DNA from: Candidatus Aquitaenariimonas noxiae
GTDB taxonomy: Bacteria; Omnitrophota; Gorgyraeia; Aquitaenariimonadales; Aquitaenariimonadaceae
Assembly: GCA_002780005.1 (NCBI GenBank)
Contig: PEWV01000022.1
Span: forward strand, 1-45,817
DNA length: 45,817 nucleotides
Direction of reading: 5' to 3'
Part shown: one piece after another, positions 17,034 through 27,226 of the stretch
How positions within the stretch are numbered: position 1 is the stretch's first letter
How the letters are laid out: the number at the start of each line of letters is the position of its first letter
Position numbers and translations under genes: made by a program
The notes under the pieces: model-generated
The model's database searches: none
Told to the model about the DNA's origin: nothing
Seen by the model: the letters and a program-made list of their open reading frames with translations, nothing else

Positions 17034-17061
17034 TTGACATATTTTAGTTTCGTGTTATAGT
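17034..17061 (+). promoter_or_regulatory. Strong sigma70 promoter upstream of polA
   Basis: TTGACA at 17034-17039, a 16-bp spacer and TATAGT at 17056-17061 with an upstream TGT, giving an extended -10. Start is expected near 17068, about 140 bases ahead of the polA ATG. It probably opens the polA to rnhB housekeeping block. Confidence 0.75.
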
Positions 17062-17067
17062 ATAAGC

Positions 17068-17206
17068 GCTTTGAATTGAACTACTTAGAAATTGGCATTC
17101 CTCACGAATAGCACATCCGATGACCTCTAATAAAGCCAACAAGATCAAATTTCTATAACAATGTTGATTAATATTTATACAAGCTATCTACGGTATTAGC
17201 ATAATA
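17068..17206 (+). promoter_or_regulatory. Possible structured leader of polA
   Basis: About 140 bases between the predicted start of transcription and polA contain no open frame. TAGAAATTGGC (17086-17096) can pair in two blocks with GCCAA (17135-17139) and AATTTCTA (17148-17155), enclosing about 40 bases. No clear ribosome site precedes the polA ATG. It could be a regulatory leader or a small RNA; I cannot match it to a known family. Confidence 0.35.
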
Positions 17207-19867
17207 ATGACAAAGAAAGCAAAGCTGGTTCTCATCGACGGTAATTCATTATGTTACAGGGCTTATTATGCTATCAGGGGTTTGACCTCCTCCAAAGGTT
17301 TTCCCACAAATGCCATATACGGTTTTGTCACAATGCTTAACAAGATCGTAGAAGACAATGCGCCTACGCATCTAGCCGTGGCATTTGACAGGAAAGAGCC
17401 GACTTTCAGGCATAAGAAGTTTAAGGAATATAAGATCACAAGAAAACCCATGCCGGACGACCTGGTAGGCCAGATACCGTATATAAAAGATGTATTAAAG
17501 GCTTACAACATAGCCGCTTTCGAACTGGCCGGCTATGAAGCGGATGATATTCTGGCTACGATCGCCAAAAAGGCAGCGAAAAAAGACTTCCTCACGTTCA
17601 TAGTTACGGGCGATAAGGACATGCTGCAGTTAGTTAATTCCAATACAATGGTTTGTGATACCCATAAAGACGATTTGATCTATGACGCCTCAAAAGTCGA
17701 ACAAAGGTTCGGCGTAGGGCCGGATCTCATTAAAGATATAATGGCTTTAATGGGCGATTCTACCGATAATATACCCGGCATACCGGGTATAGGGGAAAAA
17801 GGCGCTATGGAACTGGTAAAAAAGTTTGGCACCATAGAGAATCTTTTGTCCAGCGTGGACAAAGTAGACAGCAAGTCTAAAAGAGAGCTTTTAATAGAGC
17901 ACGCCGAACTTGCGAAGATGAGCAAGGAACTCGCGACCCTTGACTATGATGTTCCCATTGAAGTGGATCTGGATAAACTTGAAGTGGCCCTACCTGATAA
18001 AAGAAGACTCCTTGAGATTTTTAAAGAATTGAACTTTAAAAGCTTGGTGAATCAGCTCTCGACAAGAAAAGAATTAGACGCCGCGTATAAATTGATAGAC
18101 AGCGAAGCAGGATTCGATAAATTTTTTAATGATATAAAAAAGGTAAAAGAATTTGCGCTTGATTTTGAGACTACGAACGCCGATCCGATGGTAGCCGAAC
18201 CTATAGGTATTTCTTTCTGCTGGGAAGAGGGCAAGGCCTTCTATGTAGCATTCTCGGAAAAAGGGCCGCTTAGCAAAAAGAATGTGTTTGAAAAATTACG
18301 GCCGTTATTTGAGAACGAAAATATTAAAAAAGTCGGGCAGAATATAAAATATGAGATCCTGATATTGATGAATAACGGAGTAGATCTAAAAGGGATAGAT
18401 TTTGACACTATGGTAGCCTCATACCTTCTTAATCCGTCAAAACTTAACCATAATCTTGAAGACATATCGCTGGAGTACCTCGATCACAAAATGATATCGA
18501 TAACCGACCTCATCGGAAAAGGCAAGAAACAGATCAGCATGAAAGACGTGGATATAGAGGCTGTTTCCAAATATTCGTGTGAGGATAGCGACGTAACGTT
18601 TAGACTTAAAAATATCCTGGATAAGGACATGTCGGAAAAAGGCCTTAGCGAATTATTTTACAATGTAGAAATGCCGCTCGTGAAGGTGCTGGCAAAAATG
18701 GAATTTAACGGTGTATGCATAGATACGGATCTCATGGAGAGCCTGGGCAAAGAAATGGAGGGCTCCTTAAAAAAGCTCGAGGCTGAAATTTATAAGATCG
18801 CAGGCGAGGAATTTAACATAAATTCACCAAAGCAGCTTTCGGTCATTCTGTACGAAAAACTGAAATTGCCCGTTGTCAAAAAAACAAAAACAGGCCTCTC
18901 GACCGACGAATGGACCTTGAGAAGGCTGGCTGTCCGCCATGAATTGCCTAATAAATTGTTAAGTTTTAGAGAGCTGGCAAAGTTAAAATCCACATATATC
19001 GATGCCCTTCCGAAACTTATTAATCCGAAAACGGGAAGGGTGCACACATCTTTTAACCAAACAGTTACAGCTACCGGAAGGCTTTCCTCAAGCGAGCCGA
19101 ACTTGCAGAATATCCCGATAAAAACCGACCTAGGCAAAATGATCCGTAAGATCTTTGTGCCGACCGATAAGAAGAACCTGCTTTTATCTTGTGACTATTC
19201 GCAGATAGAACTTAGGGTCTTGGCGCATCTCGCGAACGATAAGACCTTGATACACGCTTTCCAGAAAGGCCTTGATATACACGCCTATACGGCTTCGCTG
19301 ATATTCGGGGTTCGAGAAAAGGATGTTGACGAGTCTATGCGCAATACGGCCAAGACCGTCAATTTCGGGATAGTATACGGTATGAGCGCGTTCGGGCTCT
19401 CGAGCGCCCTGGAAATAGACATAGAAAAGGCAAAAAATTTCATCGATTCTTATTTTGAAAGATACCCCAGGGTAAAGGAATATATAGAGGAATGCATCGC
19501 TACGGCCAAGGAAACGGGTTATGTCACAACGCTTATGAACAGACGCAGGTATATCCCTGACATTGATAATGCGGATATAAGGGTCAGGCAGTTCGCCGAG
19601 CGCACGGCTATAAATACCCCTATCCAGGGCTCGGCCGCCGATATTATAAAGGTAGCCATGCTGAACATAGACAAGATGCTTGAGGAAAAAGGCCTTTCCG
19701 CGAAAATGACCATGCAGGTCCATGATGAGCTGGTATTCGATGTCCCCGAAAAAGAACTCGATAAGACAAGGCAGATCGTAAAAAAATGTATGGAAGAGGT
19801 TATAAATTTAAAAGTCCCGATAGTCGCGAAGGCGTCTATGGGGAAGAACTGGCTGGACATAGAATGA
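17207..19867 (+). CDS. polA: DNA polymerase I
   Basis: An 886-residue family A polymerase for Okazaki-fragment processing and repair. The 5' nuclease domain (about 1-295) starts with LVLIDGNSLCYRAYYA and keeps the metal-binding acids. The 3'-5' exonuclease domain (about 315-490) has its acidic residues (LDFETT, VGQNIKYEI, YSCEDSDVT), so proofreading should be active, unlike Taq polymerase. The polymerase motifs are DYSQIELRVLAHL, RNTAKTVNFGIVYG and QVHDELVFDVP. The stop overlaps the coaE start. Confidence 0.97.
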   Translation: MTKKAKLVLIDGNSLCYRAYYAIRGLTSSKGFPTNAIYGFVTMLNKIVEDNAPTHLAVAFDRKEPTFRHKKFKEYKITRKPMPDDLVGQIPYIKDVLKAYNIAAFELAGYEADDILATIAKKAAKKDFLTFIVTGDKDMLQLVNSNTMVCDTHKDDLIYDASKVEQRFGVGPDLIKDIMALMGDSTDNIPGIPGIGEKGAMELVKKFGTIENLLSSVDKVDSKSKRELLIEHAELAKMSKELATLDYDVPIEVDLDKLEVALPDKRRLLEIFKELNFKSLVNQLSTRKELDAAYKLIDSEAGFDKFFNDIKKVKEFALDFETTNADPMVAEPIGISFCWEEGKAFYVAFSEKGPLSKKNVFEKLRPLFENENIKKVGQNIKYEILILMNNGVDLKGIDFDTMVASYLLNPSKLNHNLEDISLEYLDHKMISITDLIGKGKKQISMKDVDIEAVSKYSCEDSDVTFRLKNILDKDMSEKGLSELFYNVEMPLVKVLAKMEFNGVCIDTDLMESLGKEMEGSLKKLEAEIYKIAGEEFNINSPKQLSVILYEKLKLPVVKKTKTGLSTDEWTLRRLAVRHELPNKLLSFRELAKLKSTYIDALPKLINPKTGRVHTSFNQTVTATGRLSSSEPNLQNIPIKTDLGKMIRKIFVPTDKKNLLLSCDYSQIELRVLAHLANDKTLIHAFQKGLDIHAYTASLIFGVREKDVDESMRNTAKTVNFGIVYGMSAFGLSSALEIDIEKAKNFIDSYFERYPRVKEYIEECIATAKETGYVTTLMNRRRYIPDIDNADIRVRQFAERTAINTPIQGSAADIIKVAMLNIDKMLEEKGLSAKMTMQVHDELVFDVPEKELDKTRQIVKKCMEEVINLKVPIVAKASMGKNWLDIE

Positions 19868-20454
19868 TAATAGGCGTAACTGGGAGTTTCGGGACCGGGA
19901 AGACCACTGTTGCCAAGATGTTTGCGGCAAAAGGCGCAAAGATTTTGGATGCCGATAAGCTAGCGCACCTGGCATTGAAGAAGGGCACTCCTACCCATAA
20001 GAAAATTGTTTTATATTTCAAAAAAGAGGGAGTGCTGAATAAAGATGGCCTAGTAGATAAGAGGAAATTAGCTAAGGCCGTTTTCGGTAATAGAAAAAAA
20101 CTAAAAAGACTTACCGGGATCATACAGCCATTCGTAATAAAGAAAATAAAAGATTTCGTCAGACAAATGGGTCGAAAAGGCACTATCGTAATAGACGCCC
20201 CGCTCTTAATTGAAGCCGGCCTTCATAAAATGGTCGATAAATTAATCGTAGTAAAAGCTGACCGCAAGACACAGTTGTTAAGATGTATTAAAAAAAAGAA
20301 TTTTAAAAAGGAGGAAGTGATAGCTAGGATCAAAAACCAGATGCCACTGGCAAGAAAGATGAAAATGGCCGATTACGTAATCGATAATAACGGCAATTTA
20401 GCCGACACTAAAAAACAAGTAGGGAAAATATGGAGGGAGATTAAATGGATATAG
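19864..20454 (+). CDS. coaE: Dephospho-CoA kinase
   Basis: The last step of CoA synthesis, phosphorylating dephospho-CoA. I place the start at 19864, overlapping the polA stop by 4 bases (ATGA). A longer in-frame extension from 19786 would lie inside polA and lacks family similarity. The resulting 196 residues are normal length. The P-loop is GSFGTGKT at about 7-14, followed by ILDADKLAH and [11 protein letters not shown]. The gene overlaps rho by 10 bases. Confidence 0.94.
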   Translation: MIIGVTGSFGTGKTTVAKMFAAKGAKILDADKLAHLALKKGTPTHKKIVLYFKKEGVLNKDGLVDKRKLAKAVFGNRKKLKRLTGIIQPFVIKKIKDFVRQMGRKGTIVIDAPLLIEAGLHKMVDKLIVVKADRKTQLLRCIKKKNFKKEEVIARIKNQMPLARKMKMADYVIDNNGNLADTKKQVGKIWREIKWI

Positions 20455-21692
20455 CAGAACTAAAGGAAATGAAGGTTTCAGATCTTAACAAACTTGCGAA
20501 AGATCTTAAGATAAACGGTATAGGGGTCCTAAAAAAACAGGATCTAATATTCCAGATCCTGAAGGCAAAGACCGAAAAGGAGGGGCTCATATTCGGCAGC
20601 GGGACGCTTGAAATCTTACAGGACGGTTTCGGTTTTTTGAGGAGCTCCGACTATAATTATCTTCCGAGCCCGGACGATATATACGTATCTCCCTCTCAGA
20701 TAAGAAAGTTTGACTTAAGGACTGGGGATACGGTAAGCGGCCAGGTCCGGCCTCCGAAGGAGGGAGAGAGGTATTTCGCCCTGCTTAAGGTTGAAGCCGT
20801 TAACTTTGAGAATCCGGAAAGCGCTAAGGATAAAACACTATTTGATAATCTAACTCCGCTTTATCCTAATGAGCGGCTTATACTGGAAAACGACCCGAAA
20901 GATGTATCGACCAGGATCATGGACCTTTTGACTCCAATAGGAAAAGGCCAGCGCGGCTTGATAGTCGCCCAGCCTTATAGCGGCAAAACGATCCTATTGC
21001 AGAAGGTCACGAACGCGATAACCAAAAATTATCCGGACGCTATTCCAATAGTCCTTCTAATAGATGAAAGGCCGGAAGAAGTCACAGATATGAAAAGGTC
21101 CGTAAAGGGTGAGGTAATAAGCTCCACGTTTGATGAGCCTGCCGAGCGGCATGTCCAGGTCGCGGAGATAGTTTTGGAGAAAGCAAAAAGACTTGTCGAG
21201 CACAAGAAGGATGTGGTAGTATTGTTGGATTCGATCACCCGCTTAGCGAGGGCTTATAATGCGGTTATGCCGCATTCAGGAAAAATTCTCTCAGGAGGCG
21301 TGGATTCGAACGCGTTGCACAAGCCAAAAAGATTTTTTGGCGCTGCAAGAAACGTTGAAGAAGGTGGCTCGCTTACAATAATCGCGACAGCCCTTGTGGA
21401 TACGGGTTCGCGCATGGATGAAGTTATTTTTGAAGAGTTCAAAGGTACGGGCAATATGGAATTGCAGCTGGATAGGAACCTGTTCCAGAAGAGGATTTAT
21501 CCGGCCATAGATATTAAGCGTTCCAACACCAGAAAAGAAGAACTCCTGGTCAACGAAGACGAGCTGCAGCGTATCTGGATCTTGCGCAAGGTGCTTAACG
21601 AGCTTAATTCCATAGAAGCCATGGAGCTTTTGATAGAGAAACTTTCAAAGACTAAGACGAATGCCGAGTTTTTGATGAGTATGAATCAATAA
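20445..21692 (+). CDS. rho: Transcription termination factor Rho
   Basis: A 415-residue hexameric RNA helicase that ends transcription. The N-terminal Rho_N helices begin [16 protein letters not shown]. The RNA-binding cold-shock-like domain (about 45-120) contains GFGFLRS, and the ATPase core has P-loop QPYSGKT and Walker [17 protein letters not shown]. No long insertion is present. Presence of Rho fits the lack of clear hairpin-plus-U-run terminators in this window. Confidence 0.97.
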   Translation: MDIAELKEMKVSDLNKLAKDLKINGIGVLKKQDLIFQILKAKTEKEGLIFGSGTLEILQDGFGFLRSSDYNYLPSPDDIYVSPSQIRKFDLRTGDTVSGQVRPPKEGERYFALLKVEAVNFENPESAKDKTLFDNLTPLYPNERLILENDPKDVSTRIMDLLTPIGKGQRGLIVAQPYSGKTILLQKVTNAITKNYPDAIPIVLLIDERPEEVTDMKRSVKGEVISSTFDEPAERHVQVAEIVLEKAKRLVEHKKDVVVLLDSITRLARAYNAVMPHSGKILSGGVDSNALHKPKRFFGAARNVEEGGSLTIIATALVDTGSRMDEVIFEEFKGTGNMELQLDRNLFQKRIYPAIDIKRSNTRKEELLVNEDELQRIWILRKVLNELNSIEAMELLIEKLSKTKTNAEFLMSMNQ

Positions 21693-21701
21693 GGCAGTAG
21701 T

Positions 21702-21729
21702 TTAGGGGTTAGTAGTTAGGGATTAGGGA
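21702..21729 (+). repeat. 7-bp TTAGGG array after rho
   Basis: Units TTAGGGG, TTAGTAG, TTAGGGA, TTAGGGA between rho and rpmE. Here the phase is off by one base from the TAA stop at 21690, so this array is not in register with its stop codon. A separate AAAGGAG ribosome site for rpmE follows. Confidence 0.75.
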
Positions 21730-21764
21730 TTTAAAAAATATAGAAATAAAAAAGGAGAAGAGAA

Positions 21765-21962
21765 ATGAAGGAAAAGATCCATCCGCAGTATAAGGAAACG
21801 ACCATTACGTGCGCGTGCGGCAACACGATCCATACGCGCTCGACAAGGCAGAACATCAGAGTTGAAATATGTAGCAAGTGCCATCCTTTTTTCACGGGTA
21901 AGCAGAAATTGGTTGACAGCGCCGGTATGGTCGAAAAATTCAGGAAAAGATACGGAAAATAA
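21765..21962 (+). CDS. rpmE: 50S ribosomal protein L31, zinc-binding type
   Basis: A 65-residue L31. Cys16, Cys18, Cys36 and Cys39 (CAC, then CSKC) make it the zinc-binding form, which some bacteria swap for a cysteine-free paralogue during zinc limitation. [18 protein letters not shown] is the conserved C-terminal half. The gene is preceded by an AAAGGAG site and followed after 6 bases by prfA. Confidence 0.95.
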   Translation: MKEKIHPQYKETTITCACGNTIHTRSTRQNIRVEICSKCHPFFTGKQKLVDSAGMVEKFRKRYGK

Positions 21963-21968
21963 TCAGTC

Positions 21969-23045
21969 ATGTTCAAGGCTTTGATAGAAAAAAAAGAGCG
22001 TTTTGACGAGCTCCACAAATTGATCTCAGACCCGAAGGTCATAGCTAATAATTTGCAGTACCAGAAGTACGCTAAAGAACTGGCCTCGCTTAAAGGGGTG
22101 ATCGAAAAATACGAAGCTTATCAGAAGGTCTTAAAAGAGCTGCAGGAGGCAAGGGCCATTGTCGAGTCAAAGCACCACGATAGCGACATGGTCGGACTGG
22201 CCAAGGAAGAAATAAAAACGCTCGAGAAAAAGAAGAAACTCTTTGAAGACGACCTCATTGCGACATTGACGGACGACCCCGATAAGGGTAAAGACATTAT
22301 AATGGAAATAAGAGCCGGGACAGGCGGGCTTGAGGCGAGTTTATTCGCGGCGGATCTCTTCCGTATGTATTCTAAATATGTAGTTAAGAGGGGCTGGAAG
22401 ATGGAGATGCTCTCGAGCAATATCACCGAAAAAGGCGGGTTCAAAGAAGTAATTTTTTCTGTATCCGGCCAGGAAGTTTACGGCGACATGAGATATGAAA
22501 GCGGGACGCATAGGGTCCAAAGGGTCCCGGAAACAGAAGCCTCGGGCAGGATCCACACCTCAGCAGCGACCGTGGCAGTTTTCCCTGAAGCTGAAGAGGT
22601 GGATTTAGAGATAGATCCGAAAGATATAGAAATAGACGTATTCAGATCCGGAGGAGCCGGTGGACAGCACGTTAACGTTACAGATTCGGCTGTGAGGATA
22701 ACACATAAACCGTCAGGTTTAGTTGTAAGTTGTCAGGATGAACGCTCGCAGCATAAAAATAAGGCAAAGGCCATGCGTGTTTTGCGGACGCGTCTTATGG
22801 AGAAGATGAAAGAGGATCAGGCGAGCAAACGTTCCCAGGACAGAAAGATTCAGGTAGGGAGCGGGGACCGCTCCGAAAAGATAAGGACTTATAATTTTCC
22901 CGACGGAAGAGTTACCGATCACAGGATAGGCTTAACAATACATGATCTGGAAAATATTTTAGAGGGTGACTTGGATAAATTAGTGATAGGGCTTAAGGAT
23001 GCCGACCGTAAACTTAGGCTTGCAGGCACTAAAAAGGCATCATGA
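21969..23045 (+). CDS. prfA: Peptide chain release factor 1
   Basis: A 358-residue RF1 that reads UAA and UAG stops. The codon-recognition tripeptide P187-E188-T189 (the PxT of RF1) identifies it as RF1 rather than RF2. The catalytic GGQ is at residues 231-233. The C-terminal [12 protein letters not shown] is typical. The stop overlaps prmC, the enzyme that methylates the GGQ glutamine, by 4 bases. RF1 is relevant here because many genes in this window end in TAG. Confidence 0.97.
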   Translation: MFKALIEKKERFDELHKLISDPKVIANNLQYQKYAKELASLKGVIEKYEAYQKVLKELQEARAIVESKHHDSDMVGLAKEEIKTLEKKKKLFEDDLIATLTDDPDKGKDIIMEIRAGTGGLEASLFAADLFRMYSKYVVKRGWKMEMLSSNITEKGGFKEVIFSVSGQEVYGDMRYESGTHRVQRVPETEASGRIHTSAATVAVFPEAEEVDLEIDPKDIEIDVFRSGGAGGQHVNVTDSAVRITHKPSGLVVSCQDERSQHKNKAKAMRVLRTRLMEKMKEDQASKRSQDRKIQVGSGDRSEKIRTYNFPDGRVTDHRIGLTIHDLENILEGDLDKLVIGLKDADRKLRLAGTKKAS

Positions 23046-23917
23046 TAAGCTCGGAATTATTAAAGAAAAATATTGAGTCAAAACTGGATTGGGCGGCTGA
23101 TTATTTAGGGCTTTGCGAGGTCTCGAGCCCCAGACTGGACGCAGAGCTTATAATGTCGCATGTACTTGAACGCAAGAAGGCGGAATTTTTTACCACCGCC
23201 TTTGAAGCCAATTATTCTTTTAAAGAAGACGAGCTAAAAAGGTTCGAACGACTTGTCCATCTTAGAGGGACAAGATATCCCCTCCAGTACATTACAGGTT
23301 TGGTTGATTTTATGGGCCTGGACCTGAAAGTGAAACCCGGCGTATTCATTCCTCGTCCGGAGACAGAAATATTAGTGGAAAACGCTACGCGCCGCGTTTC
23401 TGGGAATCCTTTTATTTTAGACCTCTGCACCGGCAGCGGTAATATAGCCGTGAGCCTCGCAAAGTTTTTAGAAGGCGCAACCGTGATGGCGTCTGACATA
23501 TCCGATGACGCTCTTAAGATCGCTGAAGACAATATAAAATTACACAAGCGCAATAATATCAAACTGATCAAAAGCGACTTATTTGAGAATATAGACGAAT
23601 ACCGGATCGACCTGATCATATCGAATCCTCCGTATGTTGCGGAAGAGGATTTTGAAAGCTTAATGCCTGAGTTATTATACGAGCCGATATCTTCGCTTTA
23701 CGGCGGGTCGGACGGCCTCTATTTTTATAGGAAAATTTTTGACAAGGCTTCATTCTTCCTCGCAAAAGACGGATATTTGATAGTTGAAATAGGATATAAC
23801 CAGATCGAGCAGATAAAAAACATTTTGTCTGTTTCTAATAAATTATTTGTCGAAGAAGTTGTAAAGGATTATAATGGCATAGATAGAGTTGTGGTGATCA
23901 GGAGAAAAAATGGATAA
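23042..23917 (+). CDS. prmC: Release factor glutamine methyltransferase
   Basis: Methylates the glutamine of the GGQ motif of release factors with S-adenosylmethionine. The 291 residues contain an N-terminal helical domain, the PLQYITG segment, the SAM-binding [15 protein letters not shown] and the catalytic N195-P-P-Y198. It overlaps prfA by 4 bases and murA by 8, a tight and familiar prfA-prmC pairing. Confidence 0.95.
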   Translation: MISSELLKKNIESKLDWAADYLGLCEVSSPRLDAELIMSHVLERKKAEFFTTAFEANYSFKEDELKRFERLVHLRGTRYPLQYITGLVDFMGLDLKVKPGVFIPRPETEILVENATRRVSGNPFILDLCTGSGNIAVSLAKFLEGATVMASDISDDALKIAEDNIKLHKRNNIKLIKSDLFENIDEYRIDLIISNPPYVAEEDFESLMPELLYEPISSLYGGSDGLYFYRKIFDKASFFLAKDGYLIVEIGYNQIEQIKNILSVSNKLFVEEVVKDYNGIDRVVVIRRKNG

Positions 23918-25175
23918 ATTGATCATTGACGGCGGCGTGAGGCTAAAAGGCAGCGTTGAGGTAAGCGGCGCAAAGAATGCGGCGCTGCCTATTTTGGCAG
24001 CCACCCTGCTGGCAGATGAAAAAAGCGTTATAAAGAACGTTCCCACGAGCCTCCTTGACGTAATTACCATGGTTAAGATCATCCGCTATTTAGGGGCGAA
24101 GGTCGAGGTGCAGGGGAATACGATAACCGTAGAACCGAAAGGTTATAAGGGATGCACGGCGCCGTATAAGTTTGTGAGCACAATGAGGGCATCTATTTGT
24201 TTGCTGGGGCCGCTTTTAGGTAAGCAGAAATATGCCGAGGTTTCGTTCCCCGGAGGGTGCGTTATAGGTCCGAGGCCGGTCGATCTTCACCTGAAAGGCA
24301 TTAAGGCATTGGGCGCGAAAGTTAAAATATACGGCGGTTATATAATTGCTGACGGAAGAAATTTAAGAGGTTCCCATGTGTATCTCGGCGGGCATTTTGG
24401 CTCAAGCGTTTTGGCAACGGCGAACGTTATGATGGCTGCGACCCTCACGAAAGGCAGGACGATCATAGAAAACGCGGCTTGCGAACCCGAGGTCGTGGAC
24501 CTGGCGCATTTCCTTAAACAAATGGGCGCTAAGATAGAAGGCGAATCCACGCACAAGATAGAAATAGAGGGCGTGAAAAAATTAGCAGGCGCTGAGCATA
24601 TGCTCATAGCAGACAGGATCGAGACCGGCACCTATATGATAGGGGCTGCGATCACGGACGGCGACATAGTTATAAAAAAGGCGAATCCCAACCATTGCAT
24701 AGCCCTTATAGATAAACTAAGGGAAGCCGGGGTTTCGATAACATTCGGGAAAAATGAGATCCATGTAAGAAAGACAAGGTCCCTCAAGCCGGTAGACGTT
24801 ACAACATTGCCGTATCCAGGGTTCCCTACGGATATGCAGGCACAATTCATGTCTTTAATGTGCGTGACAAAAGGGATAAGTGTTATTACCGAAAAAATAT
24901 ACCCGGAGCGTTTTATGCATTTGAGCGAATTGAACAGAATGGGCGCAAATATAATTTTAGAAGGCCCCACGGCGATAGTGAAGGGTGTTAAGAATCTCAG
25001 CGGGGCGCCGCTGATGGCGTCAGATCTTCGCGCGAGCGCGGCTCTTGTACTAGCAGGCCTTGCCGGAAAAGGTAAGAGCGAAGTTTTGAGGGTGTATCAT
25101 CTTGATAGAGGTTATGAGGACATGGAGAAAAAGCTATCAAGGTTGGGCGCTAAAATTTGGAGAGAAAAAGAATAA
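23910..25175 (+). CDS. murA: UDP-N-acetylglucosamine 1-carboxyvinyltransferase
   Basis: The first committed step of peptidoglycan synthesis, adding enolpyruvate to UDP-GlcNAc. It has 421 residues. Cys117 in PGGCVIGPRPVD is the residue modified by fosfomycin; in some phyla it is replaced by Asp, but here it is retained. GAKNAALPILAA near the N-terminus is the other hallmark. It shows that the organism makes a peptidoglycan precursor. Confidence 0.97.
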   Translation: MDKLIIDGGVRLKGSVEVSGAKNAALPILAATLLADEKSVIKNVPTSLLDVITMVKIIRYLGAKVEVQGNTITVEPKGYKGCTAPYKFVSTMRASICLLGPLLGKQKYAEVSFPGGCVIGPRPVDLHLKGIKALGAKVKIYGGYIIADGRNLRGSHVYLGGHFGSSVLATANVMMAATLTKGRTIIENAACEPEVVDLAHFLKQMGAKIEGESTHKIEIEGVKKLAGAEHMLIADRIETGTYMIGAAITDGDIVIKKANPNHCIALIDKLREAGVSITFGKNEIHVRKTRSLKPVDVTTLPYPGFPTDMQAQFMSLMCVTKGISVITEKIYPERFMHLSELNRMGANIILEGPTAIVKGVKNLSGAPLMASDLRASAALVLAGLAGKGKSEVLRVYHLDRGYEDMEKKLSRLGAKIWREKE

Positions 25176-25210
25176 AAGTTTAACAAAGCAAGAGGAAAGG
25201 AGTAGTAATT

Positions 25211-25459
25211 ATGGCAGTAGTTATAAGACTAAGAAGGATGGGGACGAACAAAAGGCCTTTTAACCGCGTGGTAGTAGCTGATAGTCGCAGCTCTCGAGAC
25301 GGCAGGTTCCTGGAAGGCATAGGCTATTATAATCCGTTGACGAATCCCGCTCAGATAAAGATCGACGCGGAAAGGGCGAAGCATTGGGTTAAGGCAGGAG
25401 CGAAACCATCTGTTGCTGTGAAGAACTTATTTAAAAAAGCAGGCATAAAAATAGAATAA
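25211..25459 (+). CDS. rpsP: 30S ribosomal protein S16
   Basis: An 82-residue S16, normal length, with [21 protein letters not shown] and [12 protein letters not shown]. An AGGAAAGGAG ribosome site precedes the ATG. It begins the rpsP-trmD-rplS-rnhB block. In most bacteria rimM (and often a KH-domain gene) lies between rpsP and trmD; here only 21 bases separate them. Confidence 0.96.
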   Translation: MAVVIRLRRMGTNKRPFNRVVVADSRSSRDGRFLEGIGYYNPLTNPAQIKIDAERAKHWVKAGAKPSVAVKNLFKKAGIKIE

Positions 25460-25480
25460 CTTTTAAGATACGGCAAAATT

Positions 25481-26185
25481 ATGCGGATAGATGTATTGAC
25501 GATCTTCCCGAAAATGTTTGACGCAGTTTTGGGGGAGTCTATAATAAAACGTGCTGTAAATAAAGGCATTGTGAAAATACGGCTTTATGATTTGAGGGAT
25601 TTCACGGACGATAAGCACGGTAAAGTTGATGACAAGCCTTTCGGAGGCGGTGCGGGAATGGTGATGGCCGTTCAGCCTATTTATAACGCGCTTCTGAGCG
25701 TTACGGGAAAAACATCTAAAGGTAACAAGGGAGTCAAAAAAGACTTGAAGGTCATATTGCTTACGCCGCAGGGAAAGAGGCTTGATCAAGGTCTGGCTAA
25801 TCGACTTGCAAAGTGTAAACATTTGATTTTAATATGTGGGCATTACGAAGGCGTAGATGAACGCGTGAGGCATTTAGTAACCGACGAGATCTCAATAGGA
25901 GATTATGTATTAACGGGGGGTGAGCTTCCGGCTATGGTGGTCATAGATGCCATTACAAGGCTAGTGCCGAGTGTTCTCGGGGATGAGGATTCTTCAAAGT
26001 TTGATAGTTTTCAAGGCGGATTGATCGAGCATCCTCACTATACCCGACCGCGCATTTTTAAGGATATGAGCGTTCCGGAAGTGCTTTTAAGCGGCGACCA
26101 TGATGCAATAAAGAAGTGGCGGCATAAAGAAGCCGTAAAGAGAACAAAGGAAAGAAGACCGGATTTATTAAAAAATAAAAATTAA
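25481..26185 (+). CDS. trmD: tRNA (guanine37-N1)-methyltransferase
   Basis: Methylates G37 of tRNAs that read CNN codons, preventing frameshifts. The 234-residue protein has the trefoil-knot SPOUT fold motifs [20 protein letters not shown] and [11 protein letters not shown], with the catalytic-region aspartate in SVLGDEDS. Length is normal. It lies between rpsP and rplS as usual, but without rimM. Confidence 0.96.
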   Translation: MRIDVLTIFPKMFDAVLGESIIKRAVNKGIVKIRLYDLRDFTDDKHGKVDDKPFGGGAGMVMAVQPIYNALLSVTGKTSKGNKGVKKDLKVILLTPQGKRLDQGLANRLAKCKHLILICGHYEGVDERVRHLVTDEISIGDYVLTGGELPAMVVIDAITRLVPSVLGDEDSSKFDSFQGGLIEHPHYTRPRIFKDMSVPEVLLSGDHDAIKKWRHKEAVKRTKERRPDLLKNKN

Positions 26186-26199
26186 AGTGGAGGAAAAAG

Positions 26200-26592
26200 A
26201 TGGATAAGATGAAACAGGTGGAAAGCAGTTATTTAAAAAAGGATATTCCTCAATTCAACGTGGGCGATACCGTAATCGTCAATGTCAAGATACAGGAAGA
26301 GGGCAAGATAAGAATACAAGCCTACGAAGGTACGGTCATAGCCCGCAGAGGCAGCGGTATAAATGAAGCATTTACCGTGAGAAGAATATCTTACGGAGAG
26401 GGCGTTGAAAGAGTTTTTCAGCTGCATTCTCCTATGGTCGATAAGATCGAAGTGGTTAAAAAGGGTGTAGTGAGAAGAGCAAAACTCTATTATCTCAGGA
26501 AGAGGGTAGGAAAGAGGACAAAGGTCGACGAAAAATCTACAGAAGAACAAAATGAGATACCACGAGAGAAAGGCCCAACAGAAGGGGTTTAA
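26200..26592 (+). CDS. rplS: 50S ribosomal protein L19
   Basis: A 130-residue L19. The core (about 15-105) has [33 protein letters not shown] and [12 protein letters not shown] charged tail of roughly 20 residues beyond the usual end ([16 protein letters not shown]) is encoded where the gene overlaps rnhB by 41 bases. A GGAGG ribosome site is present. Confidence 0.95.
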   Translation: MDKMKQVESSYLKKDIPQFNVGDTVIVNVKIQEEGKIRIQAYEGTVIARRGSGINEAFTVRRISYGEGVERVFQLHSPMVDKIEVVKKGVVRRAKLYYLRKRVGKRTKVDEKSTEEQNEIPREKGPTEGV

Positions 26593-27151
26593 GGTAATTG
26601 CCGGGGTAGACGAGGCGGGTCGCGGCCCGCTTGCCGGACCGGTCGTAGCAGGATGCGTTATTCTCGGCAAAAAACGATTCTCTTGTCTAATAAAAGATTC
26701 TAAAGTTTTATCTCCCAGACAAAGGCTTATATCCTACCTAGAGATAACCGAAACTTCACAGTTCAGCGTTGGTATAGTAGATGAGCAGACCATAGATCGA
26801 ATCAACATCTACCAGGCTACTATTCTAGCTATGGAAGAAGCTATCCGTAGCATAAAAACCCAGCCAGATTTTATCTTAATAGACGGCGGAGTCAAATTAA
26901 ATATCCCGCATCCCCATGTGCACATAAAAGGCGGTGACGCTAAAAGCGTCTCAATAGCAGCAGCTTCAATAATTGCCAAAGTTACACGCGATAATCTGAT
27001 GTTAAAATACGACAGCCTCTACCCTCAATACGGTTTCGCGAGGCATAAAGGCTACGGCACCAAAGAACATTTCAAAGCTTTGGAAAAGTATGGGCCCTCG
27101 CCTATTCACAGAAAAACATTCGCTCCGGTATCTAATTTTAACCAAACTTAA
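26552..27151 (+). CDS. rnhB: Ribonuclease HII
   Basis: Removes RNA from RNA-DNA hybrids and misincorporated ribonucleotides. The 199 residues have the type II signature [14 protein letters not shown] near the N-terminus and further acidic residues in LIDGGVK and AKVTRDNLM. The ATG lies 41 bases inside rplS; a later start would cut into the active-site strand. It ends the housekeeping block, 13 bases before the promoter of the next island. Confidence 0.94.
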   Translation: MRYHERKAQQKGFKVIAGVDEAGRGPLAGPVVAGCVILGKKRFSCLIKDSKVLSPRQRLISYLEITETSQFSVGIVDEQTIDRINIYQATILAMEEAIRSIKTQPDFILIDGGVKLNIPHPHVHIKGGDAKSVSIAAASIIAKVTRDNLMLKYDSLYPQYGFARHKGYGTKEHFKALEKYGPSPIHRKTFAPVSNFNQT

Positions 27152-27164
27152 TATTTGTTTTTAT

Positions 27165-27193
27165 TTGACATAATCACCGAATATTTATATAAT
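27165..27193 (+). promoter_or_regulatory. Perfect consensus sigma70 promoter of the Wood-Ljungdahl island
   Basis: TTGACA (27165-27170), a 17-bp spacer and TATAAT (27188-27193) match the bacterial consensus exactly. Start is expected near 27200. A GGAGGG ribosome site (27215-27220) sits 6 bases before the TTG start of fhs at 27227. No operator-like palindrome overlaps it, suggesting high, possibly constitutive expression. Confidence 0.88.
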
Positions 27194-27226
27194 AGCAGGC
27201 TAATAACCTTTCACGGAGGGCTAAAA

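Noticed and set aside
27155-27226. N-terminal extension of fhs from ATG 27155
   Set aside because: This ATG lies upstream of the consensus promoter and would not be on its mRNA; the 24 residues do not resemble the enzyme, and TTG 27227 has a strong ribosome site.
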